64,000 bases of DNA from Allosediminivita pacifica (GTDB taxonomy: Bacteria; Pseudomonadota; Alphaproteobacteria; Rhodobacterales; Rhodobacteraceae): the NCBI RefSeq assembly GCF_003054175.1, contig NZ_QBKN01000018.1, forward strand, positions 1 to 64,000. The letters run 5' to 3'. Made by a program: the position numbers and the translations under genes. This document shows, one piece after another, positions 1-9,507 of the stretch; within the stretch, counting starts at the first letter, position 1, and each line of letters begins with the position of its first letter. The notes under the pieces are model-generated. The model searched no databases and was not told the origin of the DNA. It saw only the letters and a program-made list of their open reading frames with translations.

Positions 1-42
1 TACACCGCGCTCGGAATACCTGTCACCGAGCCCATGGGATAA
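1..42 (+). CDS. possible C-terminus of a gene entering from the left
   Basis: The first 14 codons are open in frame 1 and end at TAA (40-42), encoding a tail that ends in VTEPMG. This could be the 3' end of a plus-strand gene. The copy of the GGGGC-type repeat at 248-290 lies downstream of it, in the orientation that the other copies show relative to plus-strand genes. No product can be named from 13 residues, and the reading frame may be fortuitous. Confidence 0.2.
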   Translation, partial: YTALGIPVTEPMG

Positions 43-247
43 GTGCGTCCGGGGAAAGGGGAGCCTCGGCTATCAGGCGATTTGCGCAACAGAGCTGAGC
101 TCGGGGCGAAAGTCGGTCAGCAAAATCCTGTTCGACCAACGCCTTGCCGGTTCGAGGGCGTTCGCATGAGGCCCCCGGGCGCAAAACGATCTGTGGACAG
201 CCGCCTTGAACCCACCAGGACGGCGGCGCCGTGGGGGGTGGCGGACC

Positions 248-290
248 GGGGCTCTGCCCCGGACCCCGGAATATTTGTGCCAAGAAGAAG
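248..290 (+). repeat. 3'-end hairpin repeat, copy 1 (GGGGC-TCT-GCCCC ... AAGAAGAAG)
   Basis: A GGGGC/GCCCC hairpin with a TCT loop (248-260) is followed by ATATTTGTGC and CAAGAAGAAG. The same arrangement recurs at 11505, 57290 and 60614. This copy lies between the possible gene ending at 42 and the minus-strand gene ending at 298. Confidence 0.7.
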
Positions 291-297
291 CCCGATG

Positions 298-813
298 TCA
301 GTCCGGACGCGGCGGGCAGTGGTCGCCCAGCGGCGTGCCGTCGTAGGCCTTCTGGCCGCAGTCGTTGAGCTCGTGCCAGGTGTAGCCGCGGCCGTCGTCG
401 GTGATGGCGGTGACGCGGTCGACGCCGAACTCGATGTTGCCTTCGCCCAGGAAGACCTGTGCGCGGCCGTCCTCGATCATCTCGCCGATATTCTCGGCGT
501 CGAAGCAGCCGAACCAGAAGGGCGCGTTGCGCGGCTGGGCCCCTGGGTAGCTCTCGAAGCGCTCCGTCAGGTCGCCGAGGTCGGCCTCGGTGGTGAAGCA
601 GGCGCGGTAGCGGATCGGCGAGGAGATCGCGTCGATCGCCTCGAAGTCCCCGAACGGGATCTGTTCGTGTCCGCCGTCGGGCAGGGCCAGCGTCACCTCG
701 ATGCCGGTGGGGTCCACGCGGTCGTAGTAGTAGAAGACCTGGAAGTAGTAGACGACGGCGCCGAAGATCAGCGCGGTTGCGACGATGAGGATGCCGAGGA
801 GCTTGCCTGTCAT
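298..813 (-). CDS. DUF6446-like membrane-anchored protein of unknown function
   Basis: This 171-residue protein starts at the ATG at 813, four bases beyond the glyQ stop, so the two genes are almost certainly one operon. Residues about 4-24 form one hydrophobic segment (LLGILIVATALIFGAVVYYF), probably a signal anchor. The remainder is a soluble periplasmic-type domain with conserved-looking cysteines (RACFTTE, FGCFDAE, NDCGQ). From memory, proteins of this type (DUF6446) are found next to the glycyl-tRNA synthetase genes in Rhodobacteraceae. No enzymatic motif is visible and the function is unknown. A start 15 codons upstream is possible but would overlap glyQ. Confidence 0.75.
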   Translation of the reverse strand: MTGKLLGILIVATALIFGAVVYYFQVFYYYDRVDPTGIEVTLALPDGGHEQIPFGDFEAIDAISSPIRYRACFTTEADLGDLTERFESYPGAQPRNAPFWFGCFDAENIGEMIEDGRAQVFLGEGNIEFGVDRVTAITDDGRGYTWHELNDCGQKAYDGTPLGDHCPPRPD

Positions 814-817
814 GGGG

Positions 818-1747
818 TCAGGCCGCGTATCCGCCAGCCTCGGTCGACACGAACGCATCGGCGCACATCTTGGCGAGCGCGCGCACGCGGCCGATGTAGG
901 CTTGGCGTTCGGTGACGGAGATCACGCCGCGGGCGTCGAGCAGGTTGAAAATGTGGCTGGCCTTGATGCACTGGTCGTAGGCAGGGTGGGCCATGACGAT
1001 GCGGCGGCCGGTCTTGGGGTCCTCGGCGGGCTGCTCGAGGATGCGGGCGCATTCGGCCTCGGCTTCCTCGAAGTGGCGCAGCAGGACCTCGGTGTCGGCC
1101 ACGTCGAAGTTCCAGCGCGAGTATTCCTCCTCGGTCTGGCGGAAGACGTCGCCGTATTTCAGCGCGATCTCGGTCTGAGGGTCGTTGAAGGGCATCTCCA
1201 TCACGTGGTCTATGCCGAGCACGTACATGGCGAGGCGTTCGAGCCCGTAGGTCAGCTCGCCCGAGACCGGGTGGCAGTCGTGGCCGCCGACCTGCTGGAA
1301 GTAGGTGAACTGCGACACTTCCATGCCGTCGCACCAGACCTCCCAGCCCAGGCCCCAGGCGCCCAGCGTGGGGCTTTCCCAGTCATCCTCGACGAAGCGG
1401 ATGTCGTGGTGCGCCATGTCGATGCCGATGGCGGCGAGCGAGCCCAGGTAGAGCTCCTGCAGGTTCGGCGGGCTGGGTTTGATGAGCACCTGGAACTGGT
1501 AGTAGTGCTGCAGCCGGTTGGGGTTCTCGCCGTACCGCCCGTCGGTCGGCCGGCGCGAGGGCTGCACGTAGGCCGCGGCCCAGGGCTTGCTGCCCAGCGA
1601 GCGCAGCGTGGTGGCCGGGTGGAAGGTGCCGGCGCCGACCTCCATGTCGTAGGGCTGCATCAGCGCGCAGCCCTTGCCCGCCCAGTAGGTCTGGAGCCGC
1701 AGGATGATTTCCTGGAAACTGCGCGGTTTGTCGGTGGTCTCGGCCAT
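818..1747 (-). CDS. glyQ: glycine--tRNA ligase alpha subunit
   Basis: This 309-residue protein matches the usual length of the GlyQ subunit of the bacterial alpha2beta2 glycyl-tRNA synthetase, which charges tRNA-Gly with glycine in the cytoplasm. Diagnostic stretches are [20 protein letters not shown] near the N-terminus, [17 protein letters not shown], and [12 protein letters not shown]. The ATG at 1747 is preceded on the minus strand by a GAAGGGGCGAG Shine-Dalgarno region. It forms a two-gene unit with the DUF6446-like gene. The beta subunit gene glyS, often found downstream, is not present in the remaining 300 bases. Confidence 0.97.
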   Translation of the reverse strand: MAETTDKPRSFQEIILRLQTYWAGKGCALMQPYDMEVGAGTFHPATTLRSLGSKPWAAAYVQPSRRPTDGRYGENPNRLQHYYQFQVLIKPSPPNLQELYLGSLAAIGIDMAHHDIRFVEDDWESPTLGAWGLGWEVWCDGMEVSQFTYFQQVGGHDCHPVSGELTYGLERLAMYVLGIDHVMEMPFNDPQTEIALKYGDVFRQTEEEYSRWNFDVADTEVLLRHFEEAEAECARILEQPAEDPKTGRRIVMAHPAYDQCIKASHIFNLLDARGVISVTERQAYIGRVRALAKMCADAFVSTEAGGYAA

Positions 1748-1901
1748 GGATCTCGCCCCTTCGCGTGTCGCGGCGTTGCATAGGGGGCGCGGCGGGAAGA
1801 ATCAATTGTCTGTGGGGTGGCATTTTCGGCGTGCACACATTGCCGGGGATGCATAAGACTTGGCCGGAACACACTATTTTCCACCGGGATTGGATGACGG
1901 G

Positions 1902-3656
1902 ATGACATATCGGCGCGGCTTGGCTTTGGCAGCGGTTCTGGTCATGGGGCAGGCGGCCTTCGCACAGGCGCCGGGGGGCGTCTACATCCAGGTCGAGGCC
2001 CGCTCGACCCTGTCGGGTGCTCAGGACAGCGCGCGCAGTTTCTCGCAGGCCTTCGATAACGTGAACGGCTTCGCACTCGGCAGCGGCTGGTACGGCATCG
2101 CGCTCGGCCCCTTTACCGAGGCGGCCGCCCAGCAGGAGCTCAACCGCCTGCGCGCCTTCGGCCAGATCCCGCCCGACAGCTACCTTGAGGAGGCCGCCGA
2201 CTACGGCCGCCAGTTCTGGCCCGTGGGGGCCACCGGCGGCGCCACCACCGCCCCGGTCGAGACGCAGCCACTTGGCGAACCCGGCGAGGACACGGCCGAA
2301 AGCGCCGAGGCCCCGGCCGATCCCGCGCCGGTGCTTGAAACCCCGCGCGAGGCCCGCGAGGGCGAGCGCCTGCTGACCCGTGGCGAGCGCGAGCAGCTGC
2401 AGGTCGCCCTGCGCTGGGCGGGGCATTACAACGGCCGTATCGACGCCGCCTTCGGGCGCGGCACCCGCAGCGCCATGGCCAGCTGGCAGGGCGCCAACGG
2501 CTACGAGGCGACCGGCGTGCTCACCACCCGCCAGCGGGCCGACCTGCTGGGCCAGTACAACGCCGTCTTCGACGGGCTGGGCATGCGCCGCGTCACCGAC
2601 AGCCGCGCCGGCATCTCCATCGAGATGCCCGCCGACGTGGTCTCGCGCGACCGCTACGATCCGCCCTTCGCCGTCTACGATCCCTCCGGCGACCTGCAGG
2701 CCCGCGTCCTGCTCATCAGCCAGCCCGGCGACAGCCGCACGCTGGCTGGGCTCTACGAGATCATGCAGACGCTCGAGATCGTCCCGCTCGAGGGCGAGCG
2801 CTCGCGCGACGGCGACAGCTTCCTGCTCACCGGCGCCAATGACGAGATCGTCAGCCACACCGAGGTCACCCTCTCGGGCGGCGAGCTCAAGGGCTTCACG
2901 CTGGTCTGGCCGGCGGGTGACGAGGAACGCCGCACACGTGTCCTGCAGCGCATGCAGTCGAGCTTCGAGCGCATCGGCGGCGTGCTCGACCCCGCGCAGG
3001 TCACCAATGACTCGGCCTCGGTCGACCTCGTCTCGGGGCTGCAGGTGCGCCAGCCGCGCGCCAGCGGCTCGGGCTTCTTCGTCTCGGAGAACGCCGTGGT
3101 CCTGACCAGCTACGACACGGTCGGCGACTGCACACAGATCACGCTCGACGGCAGCTATGACGCGCGCCTCGTTGCCGGCAACGCTGCCCTCGGCGCGGCC
3201 CTGCTGCGCCCCGAGGGCCGGCTTGCCCCGCGTGCGGTGGGCGCCTTCCGCGATGGCCTCCCGCGCCTGCAGTCCGAGATCGCCGTCGCCGGCTATCCCT
3301 ATGGCGGCGTGCTCAGCGCGCCCACGCTGACCTACGGCACCTTCGAGGACATCCGCGGCCTTGGCGGCGAGGAGGGGCTGAGCCGCCTCGCGCTTGCCGC
3401 CGAGCCCGGCGACGCCGGCGGCCCGGTGCTGGACGAGGCCGGCGGCGTTGTGGGCATGCTGCTGCCTGCCGACGCCACCAGCGGCCAGCAACTTCCGCAG
3501 GACGTGCGTTTCGCGCTCCAGGCCCGGATGATCGCGCCGCTGCTGGACGAGGCCGGCGTCACCACGCCGCTCTCCACAGGCACCGCGCGCATGGCGCCCG
3601 AGGATCTCACCGAACGTGCCGCTGCGATGACCGTCCTGGTCAGCTGCTGGGACTGA
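1902..3656 (+). CDS. secreted SPOR/peptidoglycan-binding protein with inactive trypsin-like domain
   Basis: This 584-residue protein has a signal peptide (residues 1-22, ending AAFAQA). A SPOR-like segment follows at about 25-105 (YIQVEARSTL...WYGIALGPFTEAAAQQEL), then a proline/alanine/glutamate linker. A PG_binding_1 domain lies at about 160-220 (ALRWAGHYNGRIDAAFGRGTRSAM), and a trypsin-like fold at about 385-570. All three catalytic positions look substituted. LTSYDTVGDC stands where LTNxHVV is expected, GAALLRP replaces DxALL, and GDAGGPV (nt 3403-3433) replaces GDSGGPV. It is therefore probably a non-catalytic, envelope-bound relative of a family of secreted proteases. The ATG at 1902 is chosen because it begins the signal peptide. 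Confidence 0.85.
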   Translation: MTYRRGLALAAVLVMGQAAFAQAPGGVYIQVEARSTLSGAQDSARSFSQAFDNVNGFALGSGWYGIALGPFTEAAAQQELNRLRAFGQIPPDSYLEEAADYGRQFWPVGATGGATTAPVETQPLGEPGEDTAESAEAPADPAPVLETPREAREGERLLTRGEREQLQVALRWAGHYNGRIDAAFGRGTRSAMASWQGANGYEATGVLTTRQRADLLGQYNAVFDGLGMRRVTDSRAGISIEMPADVVSRDRYDPPFAVYDPSGDLQARVLLISQPGDSRTLAGLYEIMQTLEIVPLEGERSRDGDSFLLTGANDEIVSHTEVTLSGGELKGFTLVWPAGDEERRTRVLQRMQSSFERIGGVLDPAQVTNDSASVDLVSGLQVRQPRASGSGFFVSENAVVLTSYDTVGDCTQITLDGSYDARLVAGNAALGAALLRPEGRLAPRAVGAFRDGLPRLQSEIAVAGYPYGGVLSAPTLTYGTFEDIRGLGGEEGLSRLALAAEPGDAGGPVLDEAGGVVGMLLPADATSGQQLPQDVRFALQARMIAPLLDEAGVTTPLSTGTARMAPEDLTERAAAMTVLVSCWD

Positions 3657-3696
3657 CCCGCGCCGCCTGACGGTATCCGCAACCTGAGGTAATTCC

Positions 3697-3724
3697 GGTC
3701 CGGCGGCGAAGTTCCCGCCGGACC
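3697..3724 (+). terminator. hairpin downstream of the SPOR/protease-like gene
   Basis: A perfect 10-bp inverted repeat, GGTCCGGCGG (3697-3706) and CCGCCGGACC (3715-3724), with an 8-nt loop, lies 40 bp after the stop codon. No T-tract follows, so this is a stable hairpin and only a possible terminator. Confidence 0.4.
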
Positions 3725-3926
3725 CACCCCGCGCCCCCGGCCTTTCCCGGTTCGGCAAGGGCCTGCCGAAGGGGCAGGGGGTGTTTGGCGAGCCTTCGCC
3801 ACCCGGCCACACGGCCCTCCGGCCGCTCTCGATTTCCACGCCACGTTGTCCTTCTCTGCCGAGGGGAGGAGATCCGGCCCGCCCCGGCGGCCGGCAGTGT
3901 AGCAGCGTAAACGGAACCGGAGTGCC

Positions 3927-5534
3927 ATGCCCGACTTGCCCCTTTCCCGCCGTGATCTCTTCACCGGTGCCCTCGGCGCCGGCGCCTTCTTCCTCCTCCC
4001 GCGCGTCGCCCGCGCCGAACTTGGCCCCGAAATGCTGGGCCCCGAGGAAGCCTTCAGCTTCGACAGCCTGAAGGAACTGGCCCGCAACCTCGCGGGCGAA
4101 AGCTTCACGCCCATGCGCGTGGCCGACGCGCCGACGCTCGAACGCATCGACTACGATGCCCACGGCGCCATCCGCTTTCGCGAGGACAGGGCGCTCTGGG
4201 GCGGGACGCAGGACCGCGCGCCGGTGCATTTCTTCTACCCCGGGCGCTACTTCAAGGAACCGGTGCACATCTACGCGCTCGAAGGCGGCATGGCGCGCGA
4301 AGTGCGCTTCTCCAACGATCTTTTCGAGATCCCCGAGGACAACCCCGCCCGGCAGCTCGACGGGACCGAGGGCTTCGCCGGTTTCTCGGTGCAGGATCCC
4401 GAGCAGCGCGCCGACTGGATGGCCTTCCTCGGCGCCTCCTACTGGCGCACCGCGGGCTACAGCGGCCAGTTCGGCCTCTCCGCGCGCGGCCTCGCGCTAG
4501 ACACGGCGATCGCCGATGGACCCGAGGAGTTTCCCCGCTTCACACGTTTCTGGGTGGAATCGCAGCCAGAGGGCGCCTTCATCGCCCACGCGCTGCTCGA
4601 GAGCCCCCGGGCCACCGGCGCCTACCGGATCACCTCGCACCGCCGCCATGATGGCGTCGTGCAGGACATCGAGGCGCAGGTCTTCCTGCGCGACGGGGTC
4701 GAGCGTCTGGGCATCGCGCCGCTCACCTCGATGTTCTGGTTCGGCAAGCACAACCAGCACGTCTCACCCGACTGGCGCCCCGAGGTGCACGATTCAGACG
4801 GGCTCGAGATTCACCTCGGCACGGGCGAACGCCTCTGGCGCCCGCTCAACAACCCGCCGCAGGCCACCGCCAACAGCTTTCAGGCGCAAAGCCCCACCGG
4901 CTTCGGCCTCATGCAGCGAGAGCGCAACTTCTCCGAGTACCTCGACGACGGCGTCTTCTATGAAAAGCGCGCCTCCGCCTGGATCGAGCCGCAGGGCGAC
5001 TGGGGCGACGGCACGGTGACGCTGATCGAGCTGCCCACCGACGACGAGATCCACGACAACATCGTCGCCTTCTGGACCCCGGCGCAGGCGGCCGAGGCCG
5101 GGTCGGAATTCGACTTCGCCTATCGTCTGTCCTGGGTCGAGGACACGCCCGTCGCCCCCGAGGCCGCGCGCTACACCGCCTGCCGCATCGGCGCCGGCGG
5201 CGTGCCGGGGCAGCCGCGCCCCGAGGGGGTGGTCAAGGTGGTCTGCGATCTCGAGCCCCGCGGTTTCGAGGGCCTGGAGCCCGATCCCGAAAAGCTGCTG
5301 CCCATGGTTACCACCTCGCGCGGCGAGGTCTCGCTGCGCGCTGCCTACCCTGTGGTGGGGGCGGACTACTGGCGCGCCATCTTCGACCTCGACTTCTCGG
5401 GCCTGCCGCCGGGCGACGACACGCCCGTCGACCTGCGCGTTTACGTCGACAACGACGGCACCGCCATGACCGAGACCCTCGTCCTGCAACTCTTCCCCTC
5501 CCAGCTCCGCGACCTGCTCGAAGCCAGCACCTGA
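3927..5534 (+). CDS. opgG: periplasmic glucan biosynthesis protein OpgG/OpgD family
   Basis: This 535-residue protein has the length and sequence character of OpgG/OpgD (MdoG), which act in the periplasm on the beta-glucan backbone of osmoregulated periplasmic glucans. The N-terminus carries a twin-arginine motif (LSRRDLFTGALG) followed by a hydrophobic stretch and an ARA cleavage site near residue 30, so export is probably by Tat, as known for OpgD. Typical blocks are FYPGRYFKEPVHIYALEGG, LGASYWRTAGYSGQFGLSARGLALDTA, and SMFWFGKHNQ. GGAG five bases before the ATG supports the start. No opgH glucosyltransferase lies beside it, and OpgG versus OpgD cannot be settled here. Confidence 0.92.
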   Translation: MPDLPLSRRDLFTGALGAGAFFLLPRVARAELGPEMLGPEEAFSFDSLKELARNLAGESFTPMRVADAPTLERIDYDAHGAIRFREDRALWGGTQDRAPVHFFYPGRYFKEPVHIYALEGGMAREVRFSNDLFEIPEDNPARQLDGTEGFAGFSVQDPEQRADWMAFLGASYWRTAGYSGQFGLSARGLALDTAIADGPEEFPRFTRFWVESQPEGAFIAHALLESPRATGAYRITSHRRHDGVVQDIEAQVFLRDGVERLGIAPLTSMFWFGKHNQHVSPDWRPEVHDSDGLEIHLGTGERLWRPLNNPPQATANSFQAQSPTGFGLMQRERNFSEYLDDGVFYEKRASAWIEPQGDWGDGTVTLIELPTDDEIHDNIVAFWTPAQAAEAGSEFDFAYRLSWVEDTPVAPEAARYTACRIGAGGVPGQPRPEGVVKVVCDLEPRGFEGLEPDPEKLLPMVTTSRGEVSLRAAYPVVGADYWRAIFDLDFSGLPPGDDTPVDLRVYVDNDGTAMTETLVLQLFPSQLRDLLEAST

Positions 5535-5561
5535 CGCGCAGTGCCGGCCGCTGGCGCAACA

Positions 5562-5594
5562 CCATCCCCTCCCCATGCCAGGGGGAGGGGATGG
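5562..5594 (+). terminator. strong GC hairpin after opgG
   Basis: CCATCCCCTCCCC (5562-5574) pairs with GGGGAGGGGATGG (5582-5594) around a short loop, 28 bp downstream of the opgG stop. No T-tract is present. It may terminate opgG, or be part of the composite repeat region that follows. Confidence 0.4.
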
Positions 5595-5640
5595 GGCGAG
5601 GTACGCCTGCAACCAGGTCCCATCGCCGGGCAAACGCGCT

Positions 5641-5678
5641 TCCCTCTCCCCTCGGGGGAGAGGGTCAGGGTGAGGGGG
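5641..5678 (-). repeat. CCCTCACCCTGACCC-type dispersed repeat, copy 1
   Basis: On the minus strand this reads CCCCCTCACCCTGACCCTCT followed by CCCCCGAGGGGAGAGGGA. It matches the plus-strand sequence at 55247-55283 almost base for base and folds through CTCTCCCC/GGGGAGAG. This copy lies between opgG and repeat copy A at 5733-5833; relative to the GTCCCGG repeat, its order and orientation are the same as at 55 kb. Confidence 0.75.
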
Positions 5679-5732
5679 CGGCAAAGCCGAGAAACTCACG
5701 AACCAGACCGCCGACTCACTCCCGCCAAACCC

Positions 5733-5833
5733 GGGACATTCCTAACAACTGGTGAATCCGTCTCTGTAAGCCATTGATTCCTATAGAGCGAAAACATGTC
5801 CCGGCCCGGGACACCCCGGGACACCCCGGGACA
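5733..5833 (-). repeat. GTCCCGG palindromic repeat, copy A
   Basis: Read on the minus strand, this has GTGTCCCGGG repeated three times, then the 17-mer TGTCCCGGGCCGGGACA (5797-5813), an AT-rich middle with TATAGGAATCAATGG, and an end TTGTTAGGAATGTCCC. The same order of blocks occurs at 13144, 41474 and 55144. It lies in the convergent region between opgG and the MHS transporter. The rest of this 356-bp gap (5535-5890) holds only the hairpins noted separately. Confidence 0.85.
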
Positions 5834-5890
5834 CGAAAAATCGCCGGCCCCGTTTCCGGGACCGGTGCCAGCCATCTCATGTGGTCCGGG

Positions 5891-7189
5891 TCAGACCTTC
5901 TTGGGCCCCATGGCAAGGATACAGGCCACGGTGATGATCGCCGCCACCAGCAGGTAGTAGCCGACGTAGGCCATCCCGTAGGTGCTCTGAAGCCAGGTCG
6001 CGATGTAGGGCGCCAGCGAGGCCCCGAAGATGCCCGCGAAGTTGAAGGTCAGCGACGAGCCCGTGTAGCGCACGTTGGTCGGGAACGGCGCCGCCAGCGC
6101 CGCACCGATCACCCCGTAGGTCTGCCCCATCAGGAACATTCCCACCGCGACGAAGGCATAGACCCCGGCCACGCCGGATTCGAGCAGCGAGGCCAGCGAG
6201 AACGAGAAGAGCCCGATCAGCGCTGTCACCACCAGCAGGAACTTGAACCGCCCCGTCCGGTCGGCCACCCGGCCCGCGATCACGATCGAAACCGCGAAGA
6301 CCAGCGCCCCGAAGATCTGGATCCGCAGTGCGTCGAGGAAGGGGATCTCGATGACCTGGACGTTGTAGGACAGCAGCCAGGCCGTGCAGATATAGAAGAG
6401 CACGAAGGTCACCAGCGCCACGAAGGTGCCCAGGAACAGGCTTCGCTTGTGGTTGCGGAAGATGTCCGCCGCCGGCACCGCCGCCCGCTCGTCCTTTTCC
6501 ACCGCCTTCGCGAACTCGGGCGTCTCCGAGATCGACAGTCGCACCCAGAGCCCGAGGCCGATCAGGATGATCGAGCTCAGGAACGGCAGCCGCCAGCCCC
6601 AGCTCAGCAGCGCCTCTTGGTCGATGAAGTGCAGCAGCACCCAGAAGAAGCCCGAGGACAGGAACAGCCCCACCGGCGCGCCGAGCTGCGGGAACATCCC
6701 GTACCACGACCGCTTGCCCGGAGGCGCGTTTTCCGTGGCCAGCAGGACCGCGCCGCCCCATTCGCCGCCAAGCCCGAAGCCCTGCCCGAAGCGGCAGAGC
6801 GCCAGCAGCAGCGGTGCCACCACGCCGATCTGCGCGTAGCTTGGCAGCAGGCCGATGATGACGGTCGATATCCCCATGGTCAGCAGCGCCGCCACCAGCG
6901 TCGCCTTGCGCCCGATCCGGTCGCCGAAGTGGCCGAAGACCAGCGCGCCCAGCGGCCGCGCGAAGAAGGCGATGGAGAAGGTCGCGAAGGAGGCCAGCAG
7001 CGCGGTCATCGGGTCGGCGCCGGGGAAGAACAGCGTCGGAAAGACCAGCACCGCGGCGGTTGCGTAGATGTAGAAGTCGAAGAACTCGATGGTCGTGCCG
7101 ATCAGGCTGGCCAGCAGCACCCGGTAGGGGGCGTTCTTTGGTCGTGTCTCGGCGCCCAGGGCGTCGAGCGTGGGGGATGCATCAGACAT
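5891..7189 (-). CDS. MFS transporter, metabolite:H+ symporter (MHS) type
   Basis: This 432-residue integral membrane protein has about 12 predicted helices. It has the hallmarks of the MHS branch of the major facilitator superfamily (ShiA/ProP/KgtP-like): GTTIEFFDFYIYATAAVLVF in helix 1, the loop 2-3 motif GHFGDRIGRKATL, and LCRFGQGFGLGGEWGGAVLLATE. Known members import organic acids, osmolytes or shikimate with protons. The substrate here cannot be told from sequence. The ATG at 7189 has only AT-rich sequence and no clear Shine-Dalgarno upstream, so the message may be weakly translated or leaderless. Confidence 0.9.
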   Translation of the reverse strand: MSDASPTLDALGAETRPKNAPYRVLLASLIGTTIEFFDFYIYATAAVLVFPTLFFPGADPMTALLASFATFSIAFFARPLGALVFGHFGDRIGRKATLVAALLTMGISTVIIGLLPSYAQIGVVAPLLLALCRFGQGFGLGGEWGGAVLLATENAPPGKRSWYGMFPQLGAPVGLFLSSGFFWVLLHFIDQEALLSWGWRLPFLSSIILIGLGLWVRLSISETPEFAKAVEKDERAAVPAADIFRNHKRSLFLGTFVALVTFVLFYICTAWLLSYNVQVIEIPFLDALRIQIFGALVFAVSIVIAGRVADRTGRFKFLLVVTALIGLFSFSLASLLESGVAGVYAFVAVGMFLMGQTYGVIGAALAAPFPTNVRYTGSSLTFNFAGIFGASLAPYIATWLQSTYGMAYVGYYLLVAAIITVACILAMGPKKV

Positions 7190-7348
7190 TTTTATATTGC
7201 CGGGTAATTTTGTTTCTCATGGCCGTCCCGAAATGGGGCGGCTGTTGCGTCGACTGGCGCTATCCGCTCGCTTGCCCAAGCGAAAGGGTGTGCGCCCTGC
7301 CGTTTAGCGGGGTTGCGAAAATTGCATGGCTGCCCCGCCAAACGAAAT

Positions 7349-7371
7349 CGGGCGGCCACTGGGGCCGCCCG
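7349..7371 (-). terminator. terminator of ilvC
   Basis: CGGGCGGCC and GGCCGCCCG form a perfect 9-bp stem with a 5-nt loop, 24 bp beyond the ilvC stop. On the minus strand the 3' side is followed by ATTTCGTTT, a weak T-rich run. Confidence 0.55.
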
Positions 7372-7394
7372 TTCCGCAAGGATGTTCCTCGGGA

Positions 7395-8528
<1,134 letters not shown>

Positions 8529-8561
8529 TCATTCTCTGGTTTCTGGGTTTACGGTAAATTC

Positions 8562-9017
8562 ATGCTTGATGACACTGATAGGCGTATTCTCAGGCAGATG
8601 ATGGCCGCGCCCGAGCTTCCCAACGCGGAGCTTGCCGAGCGCGCGGCGGTCACGCCCTCCACGCTGGCCCGCAGGCTGGAGCGGTTGCGCACGCGCGGTG
8701 TGCTGAAGGGCACGCGCGGCCTCGTCCACTGGCCTGCACTCGGTTACGAGGTCGAGGTCTCGCTGCGCGTGACGCTGGACAAGACCGCGCCGCGTGCCTT
8801 CGACGAGTTCATCGCCGCCGCGCGCGAGGTGCCCGAGGTGCTCGAGATCCAGACCTTTCTCGGCTCGGTCGACGTGCGGCTGGCGGTGATCGCTAGGGAC
8901 ATGGCGCATTATCAGCAGCTCTACCGCGAGCGGCTGCTGACCCTGCCGCATCTCGCCGACATCGAGGCGCTGATGCATGTGGCGCAGGTCAAGGAAGGCG
9001 AGACGGTGCCGCTTTGA
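8562..9017 (+). CDS. Lrp/AsnC family regulator, first of a tandem pair
   Basis: This 151-residue protein has an N-terminal AsnC-type winged helix (MLDDTDRRILRQM, AELAERAAVTPSTLARRLERLRTRGVLKG) and a C-terminal RAM/AsnC ligand-binding domain (about residues 65-145, including LEIQTFLGSVDVRLAVIARD). The start at 8562 gives the canonical D-xx-D/R-xIL N-terminus. The stop overlaps the next start as TGATG, so the two regulators are co-translated. Divergent orientation from ilvC points to amino-acid-responsive control of that gene, but no effector can be inferred. Confidence 0.93.
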   Translation: MLDDTDRRILRQMMAAPELPNAELAERAAVTPSTLARRLERLRTRGVLKGTRGLVHWPALGYEVEVSLRVTLDKTAPRAFDEFIAAAREVPEVLEIQTFLGSVDVRLAVIARDMAHYQQLYRERLLTLPHLADIEALMHVAQVKEGETVPL

Positions 9018-9472
9018 TGGAGCTGGACGAGATCGACCGCGCGCTTGTCCGGGCCCTGTCCGAGGACATGAACGCCACCGCCGGCGCGCTGGGGCGTCAA
9101 CTGGGCCTGTCGCAACCGGCGTGCTGGCGCCGCATCCAGCGTCTACGCGACGGTGGCGTGTTCCGGGGACGGCGCGTCGATCTGGACCTTCAGGCGCTGG
9201 GGTTCGGAGTGACCGTCTTTCTTGGCGTGAAACTGGCTACCAAGGGGCGCGTCAGCCTCGAGGATTTCGAACGCGCCGTCAGCGCCATCCCCGAGGTGCA
9301 GATCGTCGAGCACGTGCTCGGCCTCTTCGACTACCGCCTGCGGGTCGTGGCCCGCGATCTGCCCGATTTCGAACGGGTTCTTCGGCGGCGGATCATGACG
9401 TTGCCGGGTGTCGGCAACGTCGAGGCCAACGTGGTGCTGAGCGAGGAGCGGCGACCGGGCCCGCTTGGATAA
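9017..9472 (+). CDS. Lrp/AsnC family regulator, second of a tandem pair
   Basis: This 151-residue paralogue is exactly as long as the preceding regulator. The AsnC helix-turn-helix is clear (MELDEIDRALVRALSEDMN, LGRQLGLSQPACWRRIQRLRDGGVFRG), as is the RAM domain (VQIVEHVLGLFDYRLRVVARDLPDFERVL). The ATG at 9017 overlaps the previous stop by one base. Sequence identity between the two looks modest, so this is an old duplication or two acquired members. They may form hetero-oligomers, which is an inference. Confidence 0.93.
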   Translation: MELDEIDRALVRALSEDMNATAGALGRQLGLSQPACWRRIQRLRDGGVFRGRRVDLDLQALGFGVTVFLGVKLATKGRVSLEDFERAVSAIPEVQIVEHVLGLFDYRLRVVARDLPDFERVLRRRIMTLPGVGNVEANVVLSEERRPGPLG

Positions 9473-9507
9473 GGACGGTCGCCGAAGCCCGCCGCCGTCT
9501 TCCCGGG

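Noticed and set aside
1383-4268. A 961-codon open frame on the minus strand
   Set aside because: It runs antisense through glyQ, the SPOR/protease-like gene and opgG, all of which have clear protein families. Its own translation is low-complexity Ala/Gly/Arg, as expected from the complement of GC-rich codons.
5541-5777. Short ORFs in the opgG-transporter gap
   Set aside because: Their coding sequence is made entirely of the dispersed repeats and hairpins (5562-5833), so they are artefacts of repeat DNA.
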